A stretch of 64,000 bases of DNA from Alicyclobacillus sp. SO9 (GTDB taxonomy: Bacteria > Bacillota > Bacilli > Alicyclobacillales > Alicyclobacillaceae), in contig NZ_CP066339.1 of the NCBI RefSeq assembly GCF_016406125.1, forward strand, positions 1,178,001-1,242,000. The letters run 5' to 3'. The position numbers were made by a program, and so were the translations under genes. This document shows positions 15,418 to 24,602 of the stretch, piece by piece. The notes below the pieces were generated by a model. The model was not told where the DNA came from. It saw only the letters and a program-made list of their open reading frames with translations, and ran no database searches. The first letter of the stretch is position 1, and each line of letters opens with the position of its first letter.

Positions 15418-16716
15418 ATGTCGTCAGATACACCATTAATCCATACGGTTGCCAAAAGGCTCATTGTCATTCGCGGTTTGCGCAGTATGGGCCAGGGAGC
15501 CATGGTGGTCGATCTCGTTCTCTATTTGAAGGACCTGCACTGGAACGGGACTGCGATTGGCGGGGTTACCACTGGCGCTGGACTGTTCGGTGCCGCATTA
15601 ATACTTGGCGTAGGTATACTTAGTGATAAATTTGGACGAAAGCGATTTCTCGTGACTTATGAGATTTTAACGATACTGGCGGCTCTTACGGCCACTTTGA
15701 CCAACGCTGCTCTGCCGTTGGTGATTGCGATAGTCGTTGCCGGATTTGGGCGAGGACAAAATGGTGGAGCAGGACCTTTCGCACCGGCCGAACAGGCTTG
15801 GCTTGCTCATTACATCACCCGGTCTGACCGGGGACGTGTGTTCAGTTACAATGCGGCTGTTGGATTTTTTGGAATGGCAGCGGGATCGATTATTGGAGGC
15901 TGGCCCAGCCTTTCTCCTGCCACAACAGTCATTGGGGCGTTTCGACCAGTCTTCATCTTTGTCGGCGCAATTTCCCTTGTGTGTTTCATTGTAATTTGGG
16001 GCACGGAGGAAAAACGCGGGCAATCTGCAGGGGCAAACCTTCAGAAAGCCTCACAGTATCCCGCTGCTCCTGAAGGACAAGTGGACTCTGATGAGGAAGC
16101 CGACATACGAAAAAAGGAGAACCGTGCGATGTTGAAATATGCATCGCTGAACGTATTGAACGGTATTGCAGTGGGGATGACAGGGCCCATGATGGTCTAC
16201 TGGTTTAGTCTGAAATTTGGGGCACACACAGGCGGTATTGGAATAATGCTGTCGGTGGGCTTTCTTGTGACATCCCTGTTTTCTGTTCTGAATGCCAGGC
16301 TGGCTCGGCGCGTGGGGGTCGTGAGGACTGTAACTGTCATGAGACTGACGGGATCGTCGCTGATGGCACTGCTGCCCTGGTTGCCGAATTTTGGATTCGC
16401 ATCGTTTGTATATATTGTCAGAAGCGGTCTCAATCGCGGCACAATGGGGAATAGAAACGCATTAAGTACGAGTCTTACGAGGGATACCAGACGGGGCTTG
16501 GCAGTGAGCCTGAATGCGTTGTCCATGCGGCTTCCGTCATCTATTGGACCAACCATCAGCGGTTATCTGTTCGACATTGGCTGGCTCAACATTCCGCTCT
16601 ACATAACAGCGGTGCTGCAAATCGTGAATGCCGCATTGTACCAAAAACTGTTTGGAAGTTTCGACAGGCAAGCCCCGCCGTCGGAAAAAGCGCAGGAGTC
16701 AGAAAGTCGCCAGTGA
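15418..16716 (+). CDS. MFS transporter
   Basis: A membrane carrier of 432 residues from ATG 15418, which follows GGGAGAGAGG; the frame is open to a GTG at 15388, but that start lacks a ribosome site. Motif A appears as GILSDKFGRKRFLVT between helices 2 and 3. A central cytoplasmic loop rich in charged residues (about 205-240, with QVDSDEEADIRKKENR) divides two six-helix halves. The substrate cannot be predicted. It is divergent from the DHA2-type carrier with about 240 bp between; that gap shows no clear operator. Confidence 0.88.
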   Translation: MSSDTPLIHTVAKRLIVIRGLRSMGQGAMVVDLVLYLKDLHWNGTAIGGVTTGAGLFGAALILGVGILSDKFGRKRFLVTYEILTILAALTATLTNAALPLVIAIVVAGFGRGQNGGAGPFAPAEQAWLAHYITRSDRGRVFSYNAAVGFFGMAAGSIIGGWPSLSPATTVIGAFRPVFIFVGAISLVCFIVIWGTEEKRGQSAGANLQKASQYPAAPEGQVDSDEEADIRKKENRAMLKYASLNVLNGIAVGMTGPMMVYWFSLKFGAHTGGIGIMLSVGFLVTSLFSVLNARLARRVGVVRTVTVMRLTGSSLMALLPWLPNFGFASFVYIVRSGLNRGTMGNRNALSTSLTRDTRRGLAVSLNALSMRLPSSIGPTISGYLFDIGWLNIPLYITAVLQIVNAALYQKLFGSFDRQAPPSEKAQESESRQ

Positions 16717-16784
16717 CTTGTTGGACGTTGATTGAACTGGTTAATCACGTTCTAAGGGGTGAACGCCTCGCCCGTTTTCGGCGC

Positions 16785-17051
16785 TTATTTTCGCAACTCC
16801 TCTTTCATTTCACGATACTCTTCCGCAGAAATTTCGCCGCGGGCATAGCGTTCATCGAGAATCCGTTTAGCACTGTCATCATGGGCGATGGGCCCTTTGC
16901 CATAGCGCATTCGGTTATCTCCTTTAGATAGAGATCGGACAGCGTAAACCACCAGAAAAACCACAGCACCAACGACCAGCAGGCGGAAAAACCACCACAC
17001 TACGATGAGCGCACCAATGGCCCCAAACCCGTGAATGATGCCGAATGGCAT
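16785..17051 (-). CDS. SHOCT-domain small membrane protein
   Basis: An 88-residue protein: two adjoining membrane segments at about 5-40, a charged stretch (LSKGDNRMRYGKG), then a C-terminal SHOCT motif, AKRILDERYARGEISAEEYREMKEEL. SHOCT modules are short oligomerisation or interaction domains found at the end of many bacterial membrane proteins. A GGAGGAGTGAAAAATG-type start is seen on the minus strand. It follows the esterase gene on the same strand with 90 bp between; a shared transcript is possible. The specific role is unknown. Confidence 0.85.
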   Translation of the reverse strand: MPFGIIHGFGAIGALIVVWWFFRLLVVGAVVFLVVYAVRSLSKGDNRMRYGKGPIAHDDSAKRILDERYARGEISAEEYREMKEELRK

Positions 17052-17141
17052 TTTTCACTCCTCCTTTTCGACTCCTGCAACCAGTGTAGCAAACATATAT
17101 GAAAATGGTGTGGTGGAAGTGTGCCCGTATTTTCGTCTGGT

Positions 17142-17897
17142 TTATCCGTGTTGCTGTATCCAGTCAATGACGGATTGTATTTGCATGTCCCAGTACGCCC
17201 AATCGTGATTCCCGGGGCTCTCTTGATAGTGGTAGTCCAGTCGTGAGTTTTCGCATGCCGTTCGGAATTTCTGATTGTCGTCATAGAGAAAGTCTTCGGT
17301 GCCGCAGCATTGAAAAATTCGAGGCGTTGGGCCTGCGCCGCTGGTCATCCGGTGAAGCAGGGAGAACAGGTCGTGCTTTGTGTTCTGGACAGACTCATTG
17401 CCGAACACATTCGAAAAATCATCCGACATAGAGTGCTCATGTTCCATCATAGCCGCAACATCCACTGCGCCAGACAGACTGGCTGCTGCACATATCTCTC
17501 CCGGTTTTGACAATGCCCATTTCAGCGCACCATAGCCGCCCATAGATAGACCGGCAACAAAAGTGTCTTCGCGACGATTGGACAGTGGAAAGAAAGCTCG
17601 CGAGGCTTTGGGAAGTTCCTCTGTCAGGAAGGTCCAGTACTTGTTGCCATGAACCATATCCGTGTAAAAGCTACGATGAACCTGAGGCATTATCACTGCT
17701 AGATTGAGATGTTCCACGTAGCGTTCGATAGACGTTTTGCGCATCCAGATGGTATCGTCGTCTGACAACCCGTGCAATAAGTAGAGCGTAGGATAGTTCG
17801 TCTTGGAGCCTGACGTTGACACCTCTGGTAGAATCACCGTCATTGACGTGTTTAGTTGCAAAATATCAGACTTGAAGTAACAGCGAATAAGTGCCAT
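17142..17897 (-). CDS. Alpha/beta-hydrolase esterase (EstA/esterase D family)
   Basis: A 251-residue cytosolic serine esterase. It shows the fold core YPTLYLLHGLSDDDTIW, the nucleophile elbow GLSMGGYGA, an acid candidate in CGTEDFLYDDN and the catalytic His in PGNHDWAYWD. Length and motifs match the tributyrin esterase / S-formylglutathione hydrolase group. The start Met precedes ALIRCYFKSDIL, typical of EstA-like proteins. It may act on short-chain acyl esters. It is divergent from the LacI-fusion operon but with a 320-bp gap, and a functional link to that operon is not shown. Confidence 0.88.
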   Translation of the reverse strand: MALIRCYFKSDILQLNTSMTVILPEVSTSGSKTNYPTLYLLHGLSDDDTIWMRKTSIERYVEHLNLAVIMPQVHRSFYTDMVHGNKYWTFLTEELPKASRAFFPLSNRREDTFVAGLSMGGYGALKWALSKPGEICAAASLSGAVDVAAMMEHEHSMSDDFSNVFGNESVQNTKHDLFSLLHRMTSGAGPTPRIFQCCGTEDFLYDDNQKFRTACENSRLDYHYQESPGNHDWAYWDMQIQSVIDWIQQHG

Positions 17898-17943
17898 CTG
17901 TACGACCTTCCCCTCACGGTAATTTAAATTTCTGCATCGAGCC

Positions 17944-17973
17944 GCTTCATCAAACGGAGCTTCATCGAACGGT
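17944..17973. repeat. 15-bp tandem repeat, two copies and part of a third
   Basis: GCTTCATCAAACGGA and GCTTCATCGAACGGT in direct succession, followed by GCTTCTGCGAA. It lies upstream of the esterase start in non-coding DNA. The 15-bp period recurs in the repeats at 33872 and 41352. Confidence 0.6.
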
Positions 17974-18080
17974 GCTTCTGCGAATGATTTCTTGCTTTTT
18001 GATTCATACTTGGCATAGTTTTACCCGCTCTGAGACGGGATTTATACATTGTGACGAGCTGTGAAAAACAAAATATTCCG

Positions 18081-18109
18081 TTGACACACTATCTCAAGCA
18101 GTGTAATTT
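18081..18109 (+). promoter_or_regulatory. Sigma-A promoter of the LacI-fusion sugar operon
   Basis: Consensus TTGACA at 18081-18086, a 17-bp spacer, and TAATTT at 18104-18109. It lies about 115 bp upstream of the preferred start of the fusion gene. Confidence 0.7.
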
Positions 18110-18119
18110 AATCTTTAAC

Positions 18120-18131
18120 TTAAACGTTTAA
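18120..18131. promoter_or_regulatory. LacI-type operator TTAAACGTTTAA
   Basis: A perfect 12-bp palindrome with a central CG step, as in operators of LacI-family repressors. It sits just downstream of the -10 box, so a bound repressor would block initiation or early elongation. The obvious candidate ligand is the LacI-type head of the gene it precedes, giving autoregulation of the operon. Confidence 0.65.
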
Positions 18132-18223
18132 CTTAGATTTTTCAAATCGCAAAGTTGAAACGAGTCGGAAATCCCCAAGATGAATGCCAGAAAGACTTGA
18201 GTGATTGTGGAGGCATGAGTGCT

Positions 18224-21200
18224 ATGGAGCAGCGAGATAAGAGAACCCGAATTCAAGACGTTGCCAAGGAGGCAGGTGTGTCTGTCGCAACTGTTTCCTA
18301 CGTGCTAAACGAAAAGGGAAACATTCGAGAAGACACCCGACAGCGTGTTCTTAAAGCTGCTGAAAAACTCAACTATCGACGCAATGCGGCTGGACGTGCA
18401 CTTGTGACCAAACAAGCTCAAGCTATTGGACTGATTGCTCCGAAAGGCAGGGGTGTTACAGACCCATTCTTCTCACTTGTTGCGGCGGGGATCACTGAAG
18501 AAGCGCGGAGAATGGATTACCCTACCATCCTGATGCCTGGCGAAGTAACAGGAGAAGAGGTTGTTAACGAAATTCAAAATCATTTAATTGACGGTGTGTT
18601 TCTGATGGAGATTGAAGAAGATGACCGTCGTATTCATGAGCTCAAATCGGAAGAGGTTCCAGTGGTCTTATTCGGACAGACAAGGCTGCCTGTTGGATGG
18701 GTGGACATCGACAATTACCGTGGTGCATGGATGGCTACTTCTCATCTTTTGGAACTGGGGCACAGGAAAATTGTTCATGTGTCTGGTCCGAAAAATGACA
18801 GGGTTAGCCGCTTGCGTCGTCAGGGGTACGTTGATTGCCTGTTATCTTGGGACAGCAGTTTGGTTCCTGTGGTCGAAGAAGGCGCTATGACACGTGAAAG
18901 CGGTTATCAACTTGGCAAGAGAATTCTGCAGTTGGATTCCAGACCCTCTGCTGTCTTTGTCGCCAGTGATGTGATGGCCATAGGACTCATGCAAGCGGTT
19001 TTAGAACAAGGTTTGAAGATTCCGAGAGACCTCTCAGTCATTGGATTCGACGATATTCCGCTGGCAAGCGAGCAAGTGGTCCCCTTAACGACCATTTCCC
19101 AGAATGCCACTGATGTGGGAAGACAGATGGCAAGACAAATGGTCGCTCAGTTGGAGGGGAAGGTGCCAGAGCAACATATCCTGATGCCGGAATTGGTCGT
19201 GCGACAAAGCACAGGTGCCGCTCCTGAATCGAAACCTGCAGCTTATGCAGCAGAAAGAATTACTTTGAAGCAGGGGCCCGCGTTTTGTCTTTGGTCGGAA
19301 AAAGGAACGATAGACCTGGAAAGAGGAAATCAAGGGGTGTTCTACGCAGACACGCACTGGTTAAATACGTATCAAATCAAGATTGACGGGGTTGTTCATC
19401 AACCGGTATGGACTGACGTACAACAAAATGGTTTTTCTATGCGTTATGTTCTGGAACTCGGCGACGGAACACTCGACGTTCGACGAAAACTCGTCTTATA
19501 TCACAGGTCGCTTGTGGATGAATGGTCTTGGACGAGGTGGGGCGGCAATCGAGATTGCGATTTTGAACTTCATGTCTCACCTGATTTCCGGGATGTTTTT
19601 GAACTGCGTGGATTTCAATCTCCGTCAAAAGGAACACGGCGTTCTGAGTTGGGGGAAAGCGGCGGCGAATCCCACCTATACATCGGTAAGGACGGGGTTA
19701 CGCGCGAACTCAACATAGTTGTAACTCCCTCTCCTGTTGATAATGAGTTGGGATTCAAACGCTGGAAGATGGACGGTACTGCACCTTCGGGGACATTTCG
19801 CTTTGAAATCTCCTGGATGGTACCTGGCGGATTAGTCATGCACGATGAACACCGTATGGATGATGTACCCGTGTTTGATATTGAGAATGCTATTTGGCAA
19901 AGAGTCTTGAAACGTTCATCCGAAGACATTGAAATGCTTCGTCAAGACTTTGGTTTTGGGGCGCTTCCTGTCGCTGGTTTACCTTGGTTTGGAACTCTGT
20001 TTGGCCGAGACGCTATCATTACCGCATTTCAGTTCCTGGTTACACAACCGTTATATGCCGAACGTACTTTAGCCACACTTGCCCATATGCAGGGGCGAGT
20101 TCGCAGTGCGGCTACAGGAGAAGCGCCGGGGAAGATTCTGCATGAGACAAGGGTTGGAGAACTGTCCAATACTGGGGTCGTTCCGTTTCGAAAATACTAC
20201 GGTTCAGTTGATGTAACTCCTTTGTACATTACGCTTCTCGAAGCGACGTGGAGACGTACAGGCAAGGATGATTTGCTGCACCAATACCTGGAAAACGCCG
20301 AGGCTGCTCTGGCGTGGATTCAAAACGAACTAGGCCGGAGCAGCCTTGGTTTTCTCACATTCGAAGCCAGTGAGTCTGAAGGCCTTGTTGTGCAGTCATG
20401 GAAGGACTCTTCCACTTCCATGGTACACAGCGACGGAACGACTGCCCGGCCTCCGCTTGCAGTTGCGGAAGTCCAGGGTTACGTCTATCAAGCTTTCAAA
20501 GCCATGTCGAGAATCTATCATGCGCTTAACAGATGCGACGACGCTGCAGTGCTCGACGAACAAGCCGTGCAACTTCAGGACAGATTTCAAAAGAGTTTTT
20601 GGATGGAGTCAATTCACTACTACGCTATGGCGGTAGACCGAGACGGGACACCATTACAAGTATTAAGTTCTGATGTTGGACAGTGTCTTTGGACAGATAT
20701 TATTCCCCAATCTCATCGTAAAGCAGTTGTCCATCGATTGATGGGAGAGGAACTGTTTAGCGGCTGGGGGATCCGTACGTTGGGTTCCAGTGAGAATGCA
20801 TACAATCCGTACAGCTATCACTGCGGCAGTGTGTGGCCTCACGATACAAGCCTGGTTGTGGCGGGGATGTCTGGGACCCACTTTTTGGACGAAGCCTTAG
20901 TGTTGTCAGAGTCCATGATTGAGGCAGCCAACTTGTTTCCGGACGCACGCCTCCCGGAACTGTTTGCGGGTCACCCGCGAACAGATGAGCAGCCTTTTCC
21001 ACTTCCGTATCCGCTAGCCTGTGCACCCCAGGCTTGGGCTGCAGGAACGCCTTGGCTCCTTCTTGTCAGCGTTTTGGGTCTTTCCATTGATGCGGTCAAC
21101 AAGACAATTACAGCGCGTCCTTCGCCTATGAAGATAGGCTCGGTGACAATAGAAGATGTGCCATTAGACAGCCAAACCGTAAAGTTCGTATTCACGCCTG

Positions 21201-21271
21201 AAAAGGTTCAGATACCCTCACTTCCCAAAGAATGGATTGTAAAGGTTGCTTCGAAAGAGACCTGTGAGTGA
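18224..21271 (+). CDS. LacI-family repressor fused to amylo-alpha-1,6-glucosidase-type enzyme
   Basis: One uninterrupted frame joins a complete LacI regulator to a complete glycogen-debranching-type glycosidase, about 1015 residues from ATG 18224 (GGAGG 10 bases upstream; the frame is open to TTG 18155). Residues 8-55 are the LacI helix-turn-helix (IQDVAKEAGVSVATVSYVLN), 65-330 the sugar-binding domain (VFVASDVMAIGLMQA, IGFDDIPLA), and 330-345 a linker. From about 345 comes the beta-sandwich GDE_N-like region; from about 570 the (alpha/alpha)-barrel with PVAGLPWFGTLFGRDAI, ILHETRVGEL, YYGSVDVTP, SWKDSS and GSVWPHD. The C-terminal part is paralogous to the enzyme at 24603. It may be a repressor whose ligand is produced or removed by its own enzymatic half. 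Each domain is confidently identified; the joint function is inference. Confidence 0.93.
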   Translation: MEQRDKRTRIQDVAKEAGVSVATVSYVLNEKGNIREDTRQRVLKAAEKLNYRRNAAGRALVTKQAQAIGLIAPKGRGVTDPFFSLVAAGITEEARRMDYPTILMPGEVTGEEVVNEIQNHLIDGVFLMEIEEDDRRIHELKSEEVPVVLFGQTRLPVGWVDIDNYRGAWMATSHLLELGHRKIVHVSGPKNDRVSRLRRQGYVDCLLSWDSSLVPVVEEGAMTRESGYQLGKRILQLDSRPSAVFVASDVMAIGLMQAVLEQGLKIPRDLSVIGFDDIPLASEQVVPLTTISQNATDVGRQMARQMVAQLEGKVPEQHILMPELVVRQSTGAAPESKPAAYAAERITLKQGPAFCLWSEKGTIDLERGNQGVFYADTHWLNTYQIKIDGVVHQPVWTDVQQNGFSMRYVLELGDGTLDVRRKLVLYHRSLVDEWSWTRWGGNRDCDFELHVSPDFRDVFELRGFQSPSKGTRRSELGESGGESHLYIGKDGVTRELNIVVTPSPVDNELGFKRWKMDGTAPSGTFRFEISWMVPGGLVMHDEHRMDDVPVFDIENAIWQRVLKRSSEDIEMLRQDFGFGALPVAGLPWFGTLFGRDAIITAFQFLVTQPLYAERTLATLAHMQGRVRSAATGEAPGKILHETRVGELSNTGVVPFRKYYGSVDVTPLYITLLEATWRRTGKDDLLHQYLENAEAALAWIQNELGRSSLGFLTFEASESEGLVVQSWKDSSTSMVHSDGTTARPPLAVAEVQGYVYQAFKAMSRIYHALNRCDDAAVLDEQAVQLQDRFQKSFWMESIHYYAMAVDRDGTPLQVLSSDVGQCLWTDIIPQSHRKAVVHRLMGEELFSGWGIRTLGSSENAYNPYSYHCGSVWPHDTSLVVAGMSGTHFLDEALVLSESMIEAANLFPDARLPELFAGHPRTDEQPFPLPYPLACAPQAWAAGTPWLLLVSVLGLSIDAVNKTITARPSPMKIGSVTIEDVPLDSQTVKFVFTPEKVQIPSLPKEWIVKVASKETCE

Positions 21272-21392
21272 TGTAAAGGAGGCGATGCACTTTTCGAATG
21301 CATTAGAAAAGCTTGTGTCGGTAAGGATAGACGGCATAGAAAAATTCTGTGAGCTAACGAAGATAGAATTTAGTTAGAAGGGGAGACTTCAA

Positions 21393-22661
21393 ATGAGTAA
21401 GCTAAAGGCGACGTTAGGTTTTGCATCTCTTGGAGTTTTGACATTAGGAATCGTAACGGGATGCGGATCCAATTCCAATTCTTCTTCAACATCCAACGGG
21501 GCGGGCGCATCCTCTAGTAAACCTGTCAGTTTGACCCTGGGAATGTGGTCTTCAAGTCCTGCGGAAAAGGCTATGGTGCAAAAACAGGTAAAAGGATTTG
21601 AGAAGAAATTTCCAAATATTCACGTAAATATCCAAGTGATTAATGGTAACTATGAACAACAAATTCAAACCATGCTGGCTGCGCATACCGCACCGGACGT
21701 GTTCTATGTAAATTCCTCCAATGCACAACTGTATGAGTCTAAGGGGGTACTGATGCCGCTGGAGAAATACATGCAGAAGGATGGTATTAAGAAGAGTGAC
21801 TTTAGTTCATCGCTTTTGAAAGCGTTTGAATGGAAGGGAACACTTTATGGCATACCCAAGGACTTTGGCACTTTGGGACTTTATTATAACAAAGCACTCT
21901 TGTCCAAAGCCGGCATATCCTCAGCCCCGACCACGTGGACCCAGTTCCAAAGCGATGCCGCGAAACTAAAAGCGAAGGGCATCAATCCTTTGGCGATGGA
22001 CCCATCTGTCGGTCGCTATTACCCGTGGATCTTGGATGAAGGCGGAAGTTATTACGATGCCAAAGCCAATAAGGTGACACTCACGAATCCGAAGAATGCT
22101 GCTGGGCTGAACTTCTATTTAAAAAATGCTAAGAAAAAATATATCGTTCAGCCAAAAAACTTGGGGCAGAGCAATGCAACCGCCGTTTTTGCGAACAAGA
22201 AGGCCGCAATGATGGTGACGGGGGCTTGGGCGGTGCCATCGCTCAAGAAACTGGCTCCGAACATGAAGTACGGCATTGCGAAGTTCCCAAGTCTGAACGG
22301 GAATGATTACAACTTAGCCTTTACCGTGAGCTATTCCATGTCGAAGCATACCAAACATCCTGCGGCCTCTGCCAAACTGTTGTTCTATATGACGGGAGAC
22401 TCTGCGGAAAAGCTGGAGGCCGTGGACGGTTTTGCGATTCCGTCACGAAAATCTCAACAAGCAATCTTTAGTCAACAGCATCCACAGGAGAAAGCTTTTG
22501 TCGACGGTGTATCTAATTCAGTATCCTTTGCCTTTGGTCTGCATGGTTCGAATGTAATTAGTGCAGTAGACAATCAGTTGCCGGGAGCTCTTGATAATAA
22601 AGAAACTGCTTCGCAGATGCTGAAAAAGGCTCAATCGATTGTTCAGAGTCAGCAGGGATAA
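21393..22661 (+). CDS. Sugar ABC transporter substrate-binding lipoprotein
   Basis: A 422-residue extracytoplasmic binding protein of the MalE/family-1 type. The signal peptide ends in a lipobox (LGIVTGCGSNS, Cys about 24), and a Ser/Asn-rich tether follows. The fold signature LTLGMWSSSPAEKAMVQKQVKGFEK-like segment and APDVFYVNSSNAQLYESKG are typical, with KDFGTLGLYYNKALL and an aromatic-rich C-terminal lobe. It should deliver an oligosaccharide to the two permeases downstream. AGAAGGGGAGA precedes the ATG. A hairpin right after the gene probably allows higher expression than the permeases. Confidence 0.93.
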   Translation: MSKLKATLGFASLGVLTLGIVTGCGSNSNSSSTSNGAGASSSKPVSLTLGMWSSSPAEKAMVQKQVKGFEKKFPNIHVNIQVINGNYEQQIQTMLAAHTAPDVFYVNSSNAQLYESKGVLMPLEKYMQKDGIKKSDFSSSLLKAFEWKGTLYGIPKDFGTLGLYYNKALLSKAGISSAPTTWTQFQSDAAKLKAKGINPLAMDPSVGRYYPWILDEGGSYYDAKANKVTLTNPKNAAGLNFYLKNAKKKYIVQPKNLGQSNATAVFANKKAAMMVTGAWAVPSLKKLAPNMKYGIAKFPSLNGNDYNLAFTVSYSMSKHTKHPAASAKLLFYMTGDSAEKLEAVDGFAIPSRKSQQAIFSQQHPQEKAFVDGVSNSVSFAFGLHGSNVISAVDNQLPGALDNKETASQMLKKAQSIVQSQQG

Positions 22662-22679
22662 AACAAATCAATTGAGGAA

Positions 22680-22703
22680 AAACGGGCTCAATCGAGCCCG
22701 TTT
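22680..22703 (+). terminator. Attenuating hairpin between binding protein and permeases
   Basis: AAACGGGCTC (22680-22689) and GAGCCCGTTT (22694-22703) pair perfectly with a 4-base loop, followed by GCACC rather than a U tract. Its position between binding-protein and permease genes is typical of stabilising or partially terminating hairpins. Confidence 0.65.
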
Positions 22704-22729
22704 GCACCTTCCGGAGGCGGTGAAATTAA

Positions 22730-23656
22730 ATGGAAGCTAAAATGAAGAGAAAGGACAGCGTCGGACTCGCCTCACTTTTTGGGAAGGGCAACGCTACCGA
22801 ACAAGCTATGGCAGGATACCTGTTTATCTTGCCAGCGATTGCCGCACTGTCTGTTTTTCTAATTGGACCGATTTTTTACGCATTGTATATTAGTTTCTTC
22901 AAGTTCTCGTTTCTTGACCCGCAGAATGCCCACTTTATTGGCTTTGCGAATTACGTGAGATTGTTTCATGATCCCCTCTTTTTAAGGGCTTTGCTGAACA
23001 CATCAATTTATTCCTTTGGTGTGGTTCCCATTCAAACGGCTATCTCACTTTTTCTCGCTCTAATTGTCAACAAAATTAAGGGGAAAACGTTTTTTCGATT
23101 GGCTTATTACCTCCCCACAGTTACGTCAACGGTGGCAGTCAGCGTAATGTTTCTCTTCATTTTTGAGCCGCAGGGCTTACTGAATCGGTTTTTGGGTCTG
23201 TTCGGCATTCATGGCCCCAATTACTTCAACAATCCTGATTTCGCACTGCCTTCTATTATGGCCATGGCAATTTGGGCAACTGTGGGTCAGTTTATGATTA
23301 TTTACTTGGCGGGACTCCAGGACATCCCTGACGACGTGTACGAAGCGGCAGAACTGGACGGAGCGCATGGGTGGAGAATGCTCACGAGTATCACCGTACC
23401 GCTGTTGCGCCGCACCACCTTTCTAGTTGTGGTCATGTCGCTGATTGGATCGTTCCAGGTATTTGATCAAATGTACGTCATTTCTGGAGGAAACGGCGGT
23501 CCTTTAAATTCAACACTCTCAGTCGTGCTCGATTTATTTAATCAAGCTTTCAAAAATCAGAACATGGGATATGCGTCAGCCATGGCCTTTGTCTTGTTTG
23601 TAATTATTCTGATACTGACTTTGGTTCAAAACTTTGCACTTGGACGAGAGGAGTGA
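22730..23656 (+). CDS. Sugar ABC transporter permease, MalF type
   Basis: A 308-residue inner-membrane permease with six helices. The EAA loop that contacts the ATPase is seen as YEAAELDGAHGWRMLTSITVPLL, the classic EAA---G motif of carbohydrate permeases. N-terminal residues 1-22 are cytoplasmic and polar. GGAGGCGGTGA precedes the ATG; a second Met at residue 5 is possible. It pairs with the MalG-type permease 6 bp downstream. No ATPase gene lies in the operon, so a shared MsmX/UgpC-type ATPase elsewhere is expected. Confidence 0.93.
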   Translation: MEAKMKRKDSVGLASLFGKGNATEQAMAGYLFILPAIAALSVFLIGPIFYALYISFFKFSFLDPQNAHFIGFANYVRLFHDPLFLRALLNTSIYSFGVVPIQTAISLFLALIVNKIKGKTFFRLAYYLPTVTSTVAVSVMFLFIFEPQGLLNRFLGLFGIHGPNYFNNPDFALPSIMAMAIWATVGQFMIIYLAGLQDIPDDVYEAAELDGAHGWRMLTSITVPLLRRTTFLVVVMSLIGSFQVFDQMYVISGGNGGPLNSTLSVVLDLFNQAFKNQNMGYASAMAFVLFVIILILTLVQNFALGREE

Positions 23657-23662
23657 TGTGAT

Positions 23663-24487
23663 ATGGAATGGGTCTCCAAACTGATGCACCATAAACTGTG
23701 GATGTGGATTGTGGCAATAGGTTTTGCCGCAGTCACATTAATACCTTTTATTTGGTCCATCTACACGTCTTTCAAACCGACGAGTCAGGTATACGAAAAC
23801 TGGGTCCCTCTAAGCCATCTGAGTGCTGGAAGTTACGCTTACATCTTAAAACAGTTTCCATTTGCCCGGTGGTTTCTAAACAGTGTTGTGGTGGCGGGGT
23901 TCGTTACCATAGGAACGCTGATTGTGAATACTTTAGCCGGCTATGCGTTAGCACGTCTTAAATTTCCGGGACGGGGTTTGATTTTCTATATATTTTTAGG
24001 AATCATGATGATTCCCGGACAAATCGTGTTGGTTCCAATGTACATGCTTTTGAGCCATTTGGGGTGGGTGGACAGCTACCAAGGGCTCATCATCCCGTTT
24101 TTAATGAATCCATTCTTGATTTTCCTTGCACGACAGTTCTTCTTGGGCATTCCAAAGGAATTGGAAGAGGCGGGTCGTATCGATGGATTGAGCTATTGGG
24201 GAATGTTCTGGCGGATCTTTCTGCCGCTCAGCCGTCCGCTGTTGGCAGCGGAAACCATCTTCGCGTTCCAAGGGAATTGGAACTCCTTTTTGTGGCCGGT
24301 TATTCTTGAACAGCGTCAGCACATGTACACTTTGCCAGTGGGGTTGAGTTCCTTTTACAACCAGTACAATCAGTATTGGAACAATGTCCTGGCTGGTGTA
24401 GTTTTGCTGACGATTCCCATGATTATTGTGTTTTTAATTTTTCAGAAGCAATTTATTCAAGGGATTTCAACCACGGGTATTCGGTAG
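23663..24487 (+). CDS. Sugar ABC transporter permease, MalG type
   Basis: A 274-residue inner-membrane permease and partner of the preceding gene. It has six helices with the EAA loop LEEAGRIDGLSYWGMFWRIFLPL and the characteristic MIPGQIVLVPMYMLLSHLGW and IIPFLMNPFLIFLARQFF stretches of the MalG/CUT1 group. It ends QFIQGISTTGIR, a typical MalG-type tail. GGAG and a short spacer precede the ATG. The pair probably imports an alpha-glucan oligosaccharide such as a malto- or isomalto-oligosaccharide, judged from the flanking debranching-type enzymes. Confidence 0.93.
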   Translation: MEWVSKLMHHKLWMWIVAIGFAAVTLIPFIWSIYTSFKPTSQVYENWVPLSHLSAGSYAYILKQFPFARWFLNSVVVAGFVTIGTLIVNTLAGYALARLKFPGRGLIFYIFLGIMMIPGQIVLVPMYMLLSHLGWVDSYQGLIIPFLMNPFLIFLARQFFLGIPKELEEAGRIDGLSYWGMFWRIFLPLSRPLLAAETIFAFQGNWNSFLWPVILEQRQHMYTLPVGLSSFYNQYNQYWNNVLAGVVLLTIPMIIVFLIFQKQFIQGISTTGIR

Positions 24488-24602
24488 ACGGGTTGAAATC
24501 CAGTGACAAGCGGGTCTGTTTAGTCCAATTGCGCAGCAGTCAAGAGAAATAAAAATAGAAGAACAAAAGATGACTCTAAAAGCACACAGGGAGCGGAGAG
24601 CA

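Noticed and set aside
16741-16795. Further palindrome unit (TTTTCGGCGCTTATTTTCG)
   Set aside because: It shares words with the arrays but has no matching second arm and lies at a gene end.
18155-18223. TTG 18155 as start of the LacI fusion
   Set aside because: No ribosome site; GGAGG at 18208-18213 fits ATG 18224 and gives the normal LacI N-terminus.
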